Source: JALYOK01 sp031419835 (GTDB taxonomy: Bacteria; Pseudomonadota; Gammaproteobacteria; Burkholderiales; JALYOK01). Taken from it: a DNA stretch of 9,907 nt. The notes beneath the pieces are model-generated. The model was not told the origin of the DNA. It saw nothing but the letters and a program-made list of their open reading frames with translations, and made no database searches. Shown here piece by piece: positions 1 to 7,219 of the stretch (positions are counted from its first letter, which is position 1; the number at the start of each line of letters is the position of its first letter). Where the stretch lies: NCBI GenBank assembly GCA_031419835.1, contig JANOLP010000025.1, positions 1 to 9,907 on the forward strand. The letters are read 5' to 3'. The position numbers and the translations under genes are program-made.

Positions 1-15
1 GATATCAAACAATTA

Positions 16-78
16 AATGGCAATCGCAGGCGAGTTATTGTTACGCATTCCCTTCAAATAACGCCTTTGATTGCCATT
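16..78 (-). terminator. Imperfect hairpin downstream of livJ, probable terminator
   Basis: The arms at 16-25 and 69-78 are a perfect 10-bp inverted repeat (AATGGCAATC / GATTGCCATT). The pairing continues inward through AGGCG/CGCCT and TTATT/AATAA, with a 2x2 internal mismatch and small bulges, leaving a loop of about 14 bases. It begins roughly 70 bases after the livJ stop. On the minus strand it is followed by a T-rich but interrupted tract (TTAATTGTTTG). A transcription terminator or an mRNA 3'-end stabilising structure fits the position. The tail is not a clean U-run, so an unrelated REP-like palindrome remains possible. Confidence 0.45.
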
Positions 79-146
79 CCGCGATCATCCGAAATGATCT
101 GTAGATCCGCATGAATATTTGCTCTACGAGCACATCTCTACGAAAA

Positions 147-1319
147 TTATTCCGCAGCAAAATAATCGGAAATCGAAACCCAGCGCCCGCCCTTTATCTG
201 CGCGAGGCGAACTTTGCTGTTGCACAAGCGATCGGTCTTGGTGATCGCGCATTCCGGCGAACCAAACATATCCGGTGGAAATTTTGTCGTTTCCATCGCG
301 TTATTAAACGTATCAGTGGTCAGATTTGCGCCGGCTTTTTCCGCGGCTTTCCCGAAAATGTCCATCATGTAATAACCATAAACGGAGAACACCGTGGCGT
401 CTTCGCTGAATTTTGCCTTATATTTGCCGGCCCACTCGCGCACCAGCGGATTCGGATCATCCAAATAAGGATTGGCGGGGCCATGTACGCCATAAATTCC
501 TTCGACCGCCTCTTTGCCAAGCGCGTGAATCAAATGCGTGTAAAGCGCCGTCGGGCCCACAAACGTCGGATTAAATCCTGTCTTGCGCGCTTCGCCAACG
601 GTACCAACGGTTTCGCGAATGATGGTTCCAAGCACCACTAGATCACACGCCGCTGCTTTAAGCTTTGCCACCTGCGAGGAAAAATCCGTTGCGCCGCGCT
701 TGAACGATGTTTTTTCGGCCAGCACCATCCCCATCTTTTTCAGGCCAGCCTCAGTTCCACGCAATACTTCAAGGCCGTATTCGTCGTCCTGGTAAATGAT
801 GCCGACTTTCTTTGCCGATTTTTGCTTCACTAATTGCGGAACGACAATTCGCATTTGATCAAAGTATGGCGGTGTGAACGCCATCTTTAACTTTTCCGGA
901 GGCTCAAACATCTCACGCGAGCCGGTTAGCGGGAAAAAGTTGATGACGTTTTTTTCGAACTGAATCGGCATCGCCGCCATGTTTGGCGCCGTGCCGATGT
1001 GGCCGAGGATCGCGAACACTTCGTCGTTGGTTACGAGTTTTTGCGCAGCGAGCAACGCTTTTTTTGGATCGTAGCCGTTATCCTCCACGACCAACTTGAA
1101 TTTTCGGCCGTTGATGCCGCCTTTCTCATTGAGTTCGTCGACGCGCATTTGTATGCCGTTGCGCGCTTGCTTACCGAACGCGGCGATCGGACCGGACAAA
1201 TCTTGAATGGTGCCGATGACGATTTCAGTTTTGCTGATGCCCTGGCCGTCGGCAAAAGCTAAATTAGCTGCGAAGGTGGCTGCGAATAGGCCGGCGGTTA
1301 TGCGAGCGATTAAATTCAT
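147..1319 (-). CDS. livJ: Periplasmic branched-chain amino acid-type ABC transporter substrate-binding protein (LivJ-like)
   Basis: This 390-residue protein is the ligand-capturing part of a HAAT-family (Liv) ABC importer and should act in the periplasm. Residues 1-23 form a Sec signal peptide: Lys-free but Arg-containing N-terminus, Ala-rich core, and an AFA|DG cleavage site. There is no lipobox cysteine, so the mature protein should be soluble. The mature part is a type I periplasmic-binding fold (Peripla_BP_6): the first strand IVIGTIQDLSGP (33-44), then a GKQARNGIQ helix and DELNEKGGINGR (61-72), typical of the family. Cys357 and Cys366 lie close together near the C-terminus and could form a disulfide. 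The ATG is preceded by AAGGAA six bases upstream. It is the last gene of the cluster, separated from the ligase gene by 160 bases with a hairpin repeat. Family membership is firm; the ligand cannot be read from sequence and need not be an amino acid. Confidence 0.9.
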   Translation of the reverse strand: MNLIARITAGLFAATFAANLAFADGQGISKTEIVIGTIQDLSGPIAAFGKQARNGIQMRVDELNEKGGINGRKFKLVVEDNGYDPKKALLAAQKLVTNDEVFAILGHIGTAPNMAAMPIQFEKNVINFFPLTGSREMFEPPEKLKMAFTPPYFDQMRIVVPQLVKQKSAKKVGIIYQDDEYGLEVLRGTEAGLKKMGMVLAEKTSFKRGATDFSSQVAKLKAAACDLVVLGTIIRETVGTVGEARKTGFNPTFVGPTALYTHLIHALGKEAVEGIYGVHGPANPYLDDPNPLVREWAGKYKAKFSEDATVFSVYGYYMMDIFGKAAEKAGANLTTDTFNNAMETTKFPPDMFGSPECAITKTDRLCNSKVRLAQIKGGRWVSISDYFAAE

Positions 1320-1376
1320 GATTGATTCCTTATTGGGGTGTTTGGCAATAGGTGATAGTTGAGAGCGATACGCCGT

Positions 1377-1450
1377 CCCTCATCCCCACCCTTCTCCCCG
1401 AGGGAGAAGGGTGTAAATCCCCTCTCCCTTCGGGAGGGCTAGGGTGAGGG
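1377..1450. repeat. GC-rich multi-hairpin intergenic repeat, copy 1
   Basis: This element lies between the ligase stop and the livJ start. Outer arms CCCTCATCCC (1377-1386) and AGGGTGAGGG (1441-1450) pair imperfectly. Inside are a perfect 11-bp hairpin (1388-1398 with 1402-1412, 3-base loop) and a second hairpin around 1420-1438 with one bulge. The layout, an outer stem enclosing two hairpins, and the CCCTCA/CTCTCCC sequence match the element at 7097-7209. Such palindromic units are common between genes in proteobacteria. Here it could slow transcription or protect mRNA ends, giving livJ a transcript level different from the upstream genes. Confidence 0.75.
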
Positions 1451-1479
1451 TCTGCGTAAAATTTTCCAAGGGTAATTCC

Positions 1480-3327
1480 TTAAGAAGCACGATACATCGA
1501 CTCAATGAGTTCGGCATACTTTTCGTGGACAAACTTTCGCTTTAATTTCATCGTCGGCGTCAGCTCTTCGTCTTCCGCAGTCAATTGTTGCTCGATCAAA
1601 CGAAACTGCTTGATTTGCTCAACCCGCGCAAATTGCTTATTCACCCGCTCAACTTCGCTGCCGATCAACTCTTGCACAGCGCTGGCGCGGGTCAGGCTGG
1701 CGTAATTAGAAAACGGCACGTCGTTATCTTGCGCGAATTTTTCAACGTTATCTTGATCGATCATGATCAGCGAAGTAAGGTACGCGCGCTTATCGCCGAT
1801 CACAACCGCATCGGTGATGTAGGGCGAAAACTTCAGTTGGTTTTCTAGTTCCGACGGCGTGATGTTTTTGCCACCGGCGGTGATGATGATATCTTTCATC
1901 CGATCGGTAATTTTAAAGAAGCCGTCGGCATCGACGCTGCCGAGGTCACCGGTATGCAGCCAGCCATCCTTAATCGTTTCGGCGGTTTTCTCCGGCAAAT
2001 TCAAATAGCCCATGAACACGTTATCGCCGCGCACTAATATTTCACCTTCCGGCGAAATTTTCATTTCGGTAAACGGTCCGGCCAACCCGATGGTGCCTGG
2101 CCGGATACGGTCGGGCGGCATCGTGGTCGCCGCGCCGCCGGATTCCGTTTGTCCCCAAACTTCTAGCATTGGCACGCCGAGTGCGAGATACCACTTGATC
2201 AAGTCCGGCGAAATTGGCGCGGCGCCGGTCGCCAAAAACCGGCAACGATGGATACCCATCATCTTACGCACATTGTCCAACGCGATGCGTCGGCCGATAT
2301 GGAATTTGAGTTTGAGCAACACCGGAATCGGCTTGCCCGCGACAAACAATTCCGCGATTTGATGCCCGACCCCAATCGCCCATTTGTAAGCAAGTTGCTG
2401 CACTTTCGTTGATTCGGAAATCGCGATGGTCACCGCGGAATAAAATTTCTCCCACACGCGCGGCACCGCGAGAAACGTCGTCGGTGCGATCTCGCGAACG
2501 TTTTCCGGAATGGTGTCGGGATTCTCGACGAAATTCAAAATTGCGCCGGTATAAAGTGCCGCGTATTCACCGTGGACACGCTCGGCGATATGACACAACG
2601 GCAAAAAACAAATGCGCTCATCGTTATGATCCTGCGGCAACACTTGATTGTAGCCACGCACGACATGAACCAAATTACGATGGCTGATCATCGCGCCCTT
2701 CGGTTTACCGGTCGTACCCGAGGTATAAACCAAAATCGCGAGATCTTCCGGTTGACGAAGTTTGCTTCGTCGCGCCCATTCGTCCGGATGTTGCTTAATG
2801 TAACCACGCCCTAGCCCGCGCAACGATTCCAAGCTCATCACTTGCGGATCGTTAAAGCGCACCAGACCTTCCATATCGAATACGATGATCTTGCGCAGTT
2901 GCGGCGTACGTTCGCGAATCGCTAAGATCTTGTCGAGCTGTTCTTCATCTTCGACGAACGCGTAAACCGAGTTCGAATCGTTGAGCAGATATTCACATTG
3001 CGACGCGGCGTCAGTCGGGTAAATTCCGTTCACCACGCCGGCGGCGCCGAGCACGCCAAGATCGGTGAACATCCATTCCTTAACCGTGTTCGCGAGAATC
3101 GAAGCGCGCTCGCCCGGCTCGAAACCAAGCGCGACCAAGCCCATGCCGATCTCTTGCGAAATCTGCCCAAGCTCGCGCCAACTGACGGATTTCCAAATGC
3201 CGAAATCTTTTTGCCGCAACGCGATGCGATCGCTACGCTGTTGCACAGCGTTTTGAAACATTGTCGCGATCGTCTCGCCGGCGAGTACGATCTGGTTTGT
3301 TTTAGTTTGTTCCGTTTTCCATAACAT
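1480..3327 (-). CDS. AMP-dependent acyl-CoA synthetase (long-chain fatty acid-CoA ligase family)
   Basis: A 615-residue ANL-superfamily enzyme that activates a carboxylic acid with ATP to an acyl-adenylate and transfers it to CoA. In order: the phosphate-binding loop YTSGTTGKPKG (201-211), a FLPLCHIAER segment (241-250) usual in long-chain ligases, the adenine-site motif EVWGQTES (389-396), the HTGD motif (458-461) with the ribose-binding Asp, the hinge region ITDRMKDIIITAGGKN (473-488), and the C-terminal lysine motif TPTMKLKRK (590-598). Nothing is missing, so it should be active. An in-frame ATG at 3426 would add 33 residues; I prefer 3327 because family homology begins near there and the extra residues look like nothing known, though neither start has a strong ribosome binding site. 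It follows livF and precedes livJ, which suggests it activates the imported acid. It resembles FadD15-type proteins; the substrate is unknown. Confidence 0.9.
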   Translation of the reverse strand: MLWKTEQTKTNQIVLAGETIATMFQNAVQQRSDRIALRQKDFGIWKSVSWRELGQISQEIGMGLVALGFEPGERASILANTVKEWMFTDLGVLGAAGVVNGIYPTDAASQCEYLLNDSNSVYAFVEDEEQLDKILAIRERTPQLRKIIVFDMEGLVRFNDPQVMSLESLRGLGRGYIKQHPDEWARRSKLRQPEDLAILVYTSGTTGKPKGAMISHRNLVHVVRGYNQVLPQDHNDERICFLPLCHIAERVHGEYAALYTGAILNFVENPDTIPENVREIAPTTFLAVPRVWEKFYSAVTIAISESTKVQQLAYKWAIGVGHQIAELFVAGKPIPVLLKLKFHIGRRIALDNVRKMMGIHRCRFLATGAAPISPDLIKWYLALGVPMLEVWGQTESGGAATTMPPDRIRPGTIGLAGPFTEMKISPEGEILVRGDNVFMGYLNLPEKTAETIKDGWLHTGDLGSVDADGFFKITDRMKDIIITAGGKNITPSELENQLKFSPYITDAVVIGDKRAYLTSLIMIDQDNVEKFAQDNDVPFSNYASLTRASAVQELIGSEVERVNKQFARVEQIKQFRLIEQQLTAEDEELTPTMKLKRKFVHEKYAELIESMYRAS

Positions 3328-3456
3328 CGTGAACGCTCGCCGATTCGCTGCCGTTATAAAACGACCGTGCCACGAGCCGCATAGATACTGGCTCCTGGCG
3401 ATGCATTGCCTGAGAGCCGCCCCCATGCTGCCTGATAGGGCATTGCCATTCCCATC

Positions 3457-4230
3457 TCAACGCCACACCTTTTTCTTTTTCCATCGCCGCTCGCCACGCT
3501 CGCCGACGTCTTTCACGCCCAAATAAAATTCTTTGATGTCGTCTTTCTCGCGCAAACGCGCGCAGGTATCTTCCATCACGATGCGCCCTACTTCCAACAC
3601 GTAACCGTATTCGGCGATGCCCAACGCCATGCTGGCGTTTTGCTCAACCAGCAACATGGTCGTGCCACGTTCGCGATTGATGCGCACGATGATATCGAAA
3701 ATTTCTTGCGTGAGTTTCGGCGAAAGACCCAAGCTCGGCTCATCGAGCAACATCATTTCCGGTTGGCCCATGATGGCGCGGCTGATTGCCAGCATTTGTT
3801 GTTGCCCGCCGGAAAGCAGCCCGGCATCTTGCTTCGCACGCTCTTTCAAAATCGGAAAATAGTTGTAAACCATTTCCATATCGCGCCGAACGCCGTCGGC
3901 ATCCTTGCGCGTATAGGCGCCCATCACCAAATTATTGTGCACCGACAATAGCGGAAACACCTCACGGCCTTCCGGCACATGGCAAATCCCTCGTCGCACA
4001 ATTTCTGCCGGCTCTTTGCGATCGATCGCTTCTCCCTTGAAATGAATGCTGCCTTTTTGCGGATCGATAATGCCGGAGATAGTTTTTAGAATGGTCGTTT
4101 TGCCTGCGCCGTTCGCGCCGAGCACCGTGACGATGCTGCCTTTAGTCACCGACAAACTGACGCCGCGTATCGCGCGTACCGGGCCGTAGGCGCTCTCGAC
4201 ATTCGCTAAAGTGAGCAGCGCATCAGACAT
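3457..4230 (-). CDS. livF: High-affinity branched-chain amino acid-type ABC transporter ATP-binding protein LivF
   Basis: One of two ATPase subunits (257 residues) that power a Liv-type importer at the cytoplasmic face of the inner membrane. The Walker A motif GANGAGKTT is at 38-46, the VPEGREVF segment typical of LivF at 85-92, the signature LSGGQQQ at 139-145 and Walker B MMLLDEP at 159-165. The switch position reads LVEQN, with Gln where many ABC ATPases have His; this is normal for LivF. The ATG overlaps the end of livG by 8 bases and has an AGGAAAG ribosome binding site about 7 bases upstream. The C-terminus carries an unusually basic tail (ERRWKKKKVWR), longer than in E. coli LivF. From memory, LivF proteins in clusters that contain an acyl-CoA ligase often end in a similar basic tail. 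Confidence 0.93.
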   Translation of the reverse strand: MSDALLTLANVESAYGPVRAIRGVSLSVTKGSIVTVLGANGAGKTTILKTISGIIDPQKGSIHFKGEAIDRKEPAEIVRRGICHVPEGREVFPLLSVHNNLVMGAYTRKDADGVRRDMEMVYNYFPILKERAKQDAGLLSGGQQQMLAISRAIMGQPEMMLLDEPSLGLSPKLTQEIFDIIVRINRERGTTMLLVEQNASMALGIAEYGYVLEVGRIVMEDTCARLREKDDIKEFYLGVKDVGERGERRWKKKKVWR

Positions 4231-5005
4231 GGGCCGGCTTTCCTAAATACGCTTCGATCACACCGGGATCGGACTGCACTTCCTGTGGAGAACCGATAGC
4301 CAACATCTCGCCTTGGTTCATCGCCAACACGCGATTGCTCACGCGCGACACCAGCGACATATCGTGCTCGACCATCAGAATCGTCACGCCGAGATCTTGA
4401 TTGATGTCTTGAATCCAAAATGCCATATCGTCGGTTTCTTCAACATTGAGTCCCGACGACGGCTCATCCATCAGCAGTAATTTCGGTTGGATCGCCAACG
4501 CGCGGCCCAGCTCAACGACTTTGCGCACGCCATAGGGCAATCCCGCCACGTGAGTATCGCGATGATGTTGCAAATCGAGAAGATCGATGATGCGTTCGAC
4601 GTGATCGCGGAATTCGATTTCCGATTTCTTCACTTTGGGCGTAAACAATAATTCTTGCCACAGCGATGTCGCGCGATGCACGTGACGGCCGATTAGAAGA
4701 TTTTGCAGAACCGTCGCTTGCTCGAACAATTCGATATTTTGGAATGTGCGCGCAATGCCCAACGTCGCAATTTGATGTGCGGGCAACGCGCTAATTTCAG
4801 TGCCTTCGAACACCAATCGACCATGGCTTGCGTTATAAATGCGACTGATTAAATTGAACACCGTTGTCTTGCCCGCGCCATTCGGGCCGATCAGCGTAAA
4901 TACTTCGCCGCGATTGACGGAAAAACTGACATTGTTAACCGCTTTCACGCCACCGAACGCAACAGATAATTCCTCGACTTTCAAAATCAGTTCGTTCGCG
5001 CTCAT
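4223..5005 (-). CDS. livG: High-affinity branched-chain amino acid-type ABC transporter ATP-binding protein LivG
   Basis: The second ATPase subunit (260 residues) of the importer, expected to form a heterodimer with LivF under the LivH-LivM channel. Walker A is GPNGAGKTT (40-48), the Q-loop Gln is in RTFQNIELF (Gln89), and Walker B is LLLMDEP (176-182). The switch histidine is His214 in MVEHDM. The signature LPYGVRK (156-162) departs from LSGGQ in the way LivG proteins usually do. The C-terminal GSPQEVQSDPGVIEAYLG (238-255) is the usual LivG ending. The ATG overlaps the livM stop (ATGA) and has GGAG eight bases upstream. It shares 8 bases with livF, so the two are probably translated together in equal amounts. 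Confidence 0.93.
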   Translation of the reverse strand: MSANELILKVEELSVAFGGVKAVNNVSFSVNRGEVFTLIGPNGAGKTTVFNLISRIYNASHGRLVFEGTEISALPAHQIATLGIARTFQNIELFEQATVLQNLLIGRHVHRATSLWQELLFTPKVKKSEIEFRDHVERIIDLLDLQHHRDTHVAGLPYGVRKVVELGRALAIQPKLLLMDEPSSGLNVEETDDMAFWIQDINQDLGVTILMVEHDMSLVSRVSNRVLAMNQGEMLAIGSPQEVQSDPGVIEAYLGKPAHV

Positions 5006-6078
5006 CGATTGCGCTCCGATTTCTGAAAGGTTTTCTGCCGTTTGAACGCGCCCTTGCGATAGAACGGAAACATCTGCAAATAAGTGCGAATCTTCACCCA
5101 GCGGCCGTAAATGCCAAGCGGCTCAAACATCACGAAGCCGACAATAATTAATCCGAAAATCGTCGCTTGCAATCCTGCGGCGCCGCCGATGGCTGCCGGC
5201 AAATAATCTTTCGCAACGGAAATGGCTTGTGGCAACACGATTAAGAAAAACGCACCGAAAAATACGCCGTGAATCGAACCGATGCCGCCGATAAAAATCA
5301 TCATCAGCATCTCGATCGACTGCAGCACGGTGAATTGTTCCGGCGATAAAAAACGAATCTTGTGTGCATACAACGCGCCGGCAAGCCCGGTCAACCCCGC
5401 GCTCAACGCAAACGAAATCGTTTTGTATTTTGCCAAATGAATACCCATGCTTTGCGCGGAAACTTCCGAATCGCGAATGGCAACAAACGCGCGGCCGGTC
5501 GGCGAACGTAGCAAATTGAGCACCACCCACGTGGAGACAACAACGAAGACCAGGCTGAGATAATAAAAGCCTTGCAGCGATGCGATTTTGATTCCGAACA
5601 ACTGCACCGCTTTCACCGGGAGCCCGGAATTGCCGCCCGTCACGCTCTCCCAGCGTGTGAGTACTTCTTCGACGATTACACCCAAGGCCAAGGTCGCGAT
5701 GGCAAGATATATTCCTTTCACGCGCAGTGCCGGTAAGCCGACGATCACGCCGGTAATCGCGGATAACAAAATCGCCATCGAGATAGATAAAGGAAACGGC
5801 CATCCTTTCGCAGCAAGAACCGCTTCAGTGTAGGCACCAACACCGAGAAACGCGGCGTGCCCGAGCGAGATCAATCCCGTATAACCGGACAGCAACATCA
5901 GCCCGAGTCCGACAATGGAATAAATGAAAATCAGTACCAATTGATCGATCAAATAATTCGATACGATCCACGGCAGCAGGATTAGCGCGACGAATAGCAA
6001 GCCATACCAAAATTGCTGGCCGCGGTGTTTCGCCAACTGAATGTCTTGTAGGTAATCGGTTTTGAAAATGAAGCGCAT
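5002..6078 (-). CDS. livM: Branched-chain amino acid-type ABC transporter permease LivM
   Basis: An inner-membrane permease of 358 residues, one half of the translocation channel. A hydrophilic N-terminus of about 22 residues leads into strongly hydrophobic segments from about residue 24 onward. The family signature SGYTGLISLGHAAFLGVGAY is at 64-83. The cytoplasmic loop AIRDSEVSAQSMGI (200-213), the likely contact with the ATPase, is followed by the SAGLTGLAGALYAH helix and IFIGGIGSIHG (261-271), both diagnostic of LivM. The C-terminus after about residue 325 is basic and soluble (RKGAFKRQKTFQKSERNR). The ATG lies 2 bases after the livH stop, with no strong ribosome binding site of its own, so translation probably depends on coupling with livH. 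Confidence 0.92.
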   Translation of the reverse strand: MRFIFKTDYLQDIQLAKHRGQQFWYGLLFVALILLPWIVSNYLIDQLVLIFIYSIVGLGLMLLSGYTGLISLGHAAFLGVGAYTEAVLAAKGWPFPLSISMAILLSAITGVIVGLPALRVKGIYLAIATLALGVIVEEVLTRWESVTGGNSGLPVKAVQLFGIKIASLQGFYYLSLVFVVVSTWVVLNLLRSPTGRAFVAIRDSEVSAQSMGIHLAKYKTISFALSAGLTGLAGALYAHKIRFLSPEQFTVLQSIEMLMMIFIGGIGSIHGVFFGAFFLIVLPQAISVAKDYLPAAIGGAAGLQATIFGLIIVGFVMFEPLGIYGRWVKIRTYLQMFPFYRKGAFKRQKTFQKSERNR

Positions 6079-6080
6079 CG

Positions 6081-6956
6081 TTAAACTCGTTTACGAATCT
6101 TCTCGCCAAATAACCCATTCGGCTTAACCATCAACATGGCAAGCACAACTACGTAGGCCGCGATATCTTTGAATCCTTCCGGCAAATAAAATCCCGCTAA
6201 CGATTCAACAATACCGATGATCAAGCCGCCGATGATCGCACCGGGCAAACTTTCAAATCCGCCGATCACCGCAGCAGGAAAGGCTTTCAGCCCGATGAAG
6301 CCCATGTTGACGTGAACGAAAGTAATCGGCGCGAGCAGAATTCCCGCGACCGCGGCCACTGCGGCGCTGGTCGCCCAGATTAGGCCATTGAGGCGCTTCA
6401 CCGGAATGCCCATGTAATGAGCGGCGAGTTGATTTTGCGAGGCGGCTTGCATCGCGATGCCGATGCGCGTGTAGCGGAATAATCCGAACAACAGCGCGCA
6501 AAGTACGATGCTGGTCGCGATGATCACGACATGCTCCATGCCAATTGTCAGCCCGCCGACTGAAAGCATCTTGTCTTTGAATGGCACTTCAAGAACGTGG
6601 GTATCAGTGCCGATGCCGGGAATCATCGTGATCAGCCCGCGCGCCGTGTAGCCAACGCCGATCGTGACCATCACGATCGCGAACGCCGGTTGCCCAAGGA
6701 TGGGCCGCAAGATTAATCGTTCGGTAAGGAATCCAAAAACCGCGAGGACTGCAACTGAAATCAGCAGCACCGCCCAATACGGCATAGCAAAATAAGCAGA
6801 GACGGTAAGGCCGACAAACGCGCCGAGCATCATCAACTCGCCTTGCGCAAAATTCACCGCTTCCGTGGCCTTGTAGATCAGCACAAAGCCGAGCGCGATC
6901 AAGCCGTAGATACAGCCTTGCGAAATGCCGCTGATTAAGACTTGCAGAAACTGCAA
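6081..6956 (-). CDS. livH: Branched-chain amino acid-type ABC transporter permease LivH, TTG start
   Basis: The partner permease, 291 residues and almost wholly hydrophobic, consistent with about eight membrane segments. Diagnostic blocks are the N-terminal QGCIYGLIALGFVLIYKATE (13-32), NFAQGELMMLGAF (35-47), the loop around YMGIPVKRLNG (181-191) before the AVAAVAGIL helix, GLKAFPAAVIGGFESLPGAI (222-241), and the ending MVKPNGLFGEK (276-286). The start codon is TTG. It is chosen because a full AGGAGG ribosome binding site (6963-6968) stands six bases upstream and the reading begins right at the family's N-terminus (MQFLQVLISGISQG); no nearby ATG is available. It is the first gene of the transport cluster and is preceded by a likely promoter. 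The rarer start codon may be offset by the strong ribosome binding site. Confidence 0.92.
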   Translation of the reverse strand: MQFLQVLISGISQGCIYGLIALGFVLIYKATEAVNFAQGELMMLGAFVGLTVSAYFAMPYWAVLLISVAVLAVFGFLTERLILRPILGQPAFAIVMVTIGVGYTARGLITMIPGIGTDTHVLEVPFKDKMLSVGGLTIGMEHVVIIATSIVLCALLFGLFRYTRIGIAMQAASQNQLAAHYMGIPVKRLNGLIWATSAAVAAVAGILLAPITFVHVNMGFIGLKAFPAAVIGGFESLPGAIIGGLIIGIVESLAGFYLPEGFKDIAAYVVVLAMLMVKPNGLFGEKIRKRV

Positions 6957-6962
6957 GGAAAT

Positions 6963-6968
6963 CCTCCT
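6963..6968 (-). promoter_or_regulatory. Strong ribosome binding site of livH
   Basis: The minus strand reads AGGAGG, a full match to the anti-Shine-Dalgarno sequence, with six bases (ATTTCC) before the TTG codon. It fixes the unusual start codon of livH. Confidence 0.85.
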
Positions 6969-6974
6969 ATTTTT

Positions 6975-6995
6975 AAATCGGATTGGGGCCGATTT
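6975..6995. promoter_or_regulatory. 7-bp dyad in the livH leader, possible operator or mRNA hairpin
   Basis: AAATCGG (6975-6981) and CCGATTT (6989-6995) are perfect inverted repeats with a 7-base spacer. They lie between the proposed promoter and the livH ribosome binding site, six bases from the latter. Such a place suits a repressor operator or a small hairpin affecting translation of livH. No regulator gene is adjacent. A 7-bp dyad can occur by chance. Confidence 0.35.
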
Positions 6996-7019
6996 CTATT
7001 AATTTATTTTGCGATGTTG

Positions 7020-7048
7020 AGTGTAGCGTTTGGCAGTTGGGTTAGCAA
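7020..7048 (-). promoter_or_regulatory. Candidate sigma70-type promoter of the liv cluster
   Basis: On the minus strand TTGCTA (7043-7048) could be a -35 box and TACACT (7020-7025) a -10 box, each matching consensus at four of six positions, with an ideal 17-base spacer. Transcription would start near 7013, leaving a leader of about 57 bases with an AT-rich stretch, the dyad and the ribosome binding site. The boxes are weak and other AT-rich hexamers exist nearby. Confidence 0.35.
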
Positions 7049-7096
7049 ATATCAGGCGATACTAACTTTTTAGCATCGGATCATAAAATTACGCTT

Positions 7097-7209
7097 GCCC
7101 CTCACCCTGCCCTCTCCCCGTAAACGGGGCGAGGGTAAGTCTTCGCGCGATGCTGAGGGAGTTTGGTCCCCTCTCCCCGCTTGCGGGGAGAGGGTGCAGG
7201 GTGAGGGGC
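7097..7209. repeat. GC-rich three-hairpin intergenic repeat, copy 2; possible terminator of the signalling operon
   Basis: Outer arms GCCCCTCACCCTGC (7097-7110) and GCAGGGTGAGGGGC (7196-7209) are perfect 14-bp inverted repeats. They enclose two hairpins. One pairs about 7110-7120 with 7125-7135, with a TAAA loop and one mismatch. The other is a perfect 12-bp stem, 7169-7180 with 7183-7194, with a 2-base loop. The whole can fold as a three-way junction. It begins 10 bases after the stop of the cyclase-regulator gene, so it may end or stabilise that transcript; after it the minus strand reads AATTTTATG rather than a clean U-run. It is the same family as the element at 1377-1450. Confidence 0.8.
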
Positions 7210-7219
7210 GAGCAGCTAA

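Noticed and set aside
16..78. Possible integron attC site
   Set aside because: The imperfect long hairpin is of attC-like size, but I cannot find the GTTRRRY and RYYYAAC core sites at its ends, and no integrase or cassette genes are present.
111..641. Plus-strand open frame of 176 codons at the left edge
   Set aside because: It lies opposite the livJ gene, whose protein matches the Liv binding family along its length. The plus-strand product has no recognisable domain and is rich in Arg and Phe, as antisense frames of coding DNA often are.
1377..1450. CRISPR-like repeat
   Set aside because: The repeats are palindromic hairpin units with no regular unit-spacer array; only two dispersed copies exist and no cas genes are present.
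3328..3456. Possible riboswitch before the acyl-CoA ligase
   Set aside because: The repeated CAGGCA segments drew attention, but no known riboswitch core or well-formed multi-helix fold could be recognised.
5123..5803. Second minus-strand open frame of 226 codons inside livM
   Set aside because: It is an out-of-frame reading of livM, which has clear family signatures throughout; the alternative product is Arg- and Cys-rich with no domain.
7020..7209. Small gene or tRNA in the gap between the signalling operon and livH
   Set aside because: The gap is filled by the three-hairpin repeat and an AT-rich promoter-like stretch; no cloverleaf with a GTTCRA-type T arm and no small frame with a ribosome binding site was seen.
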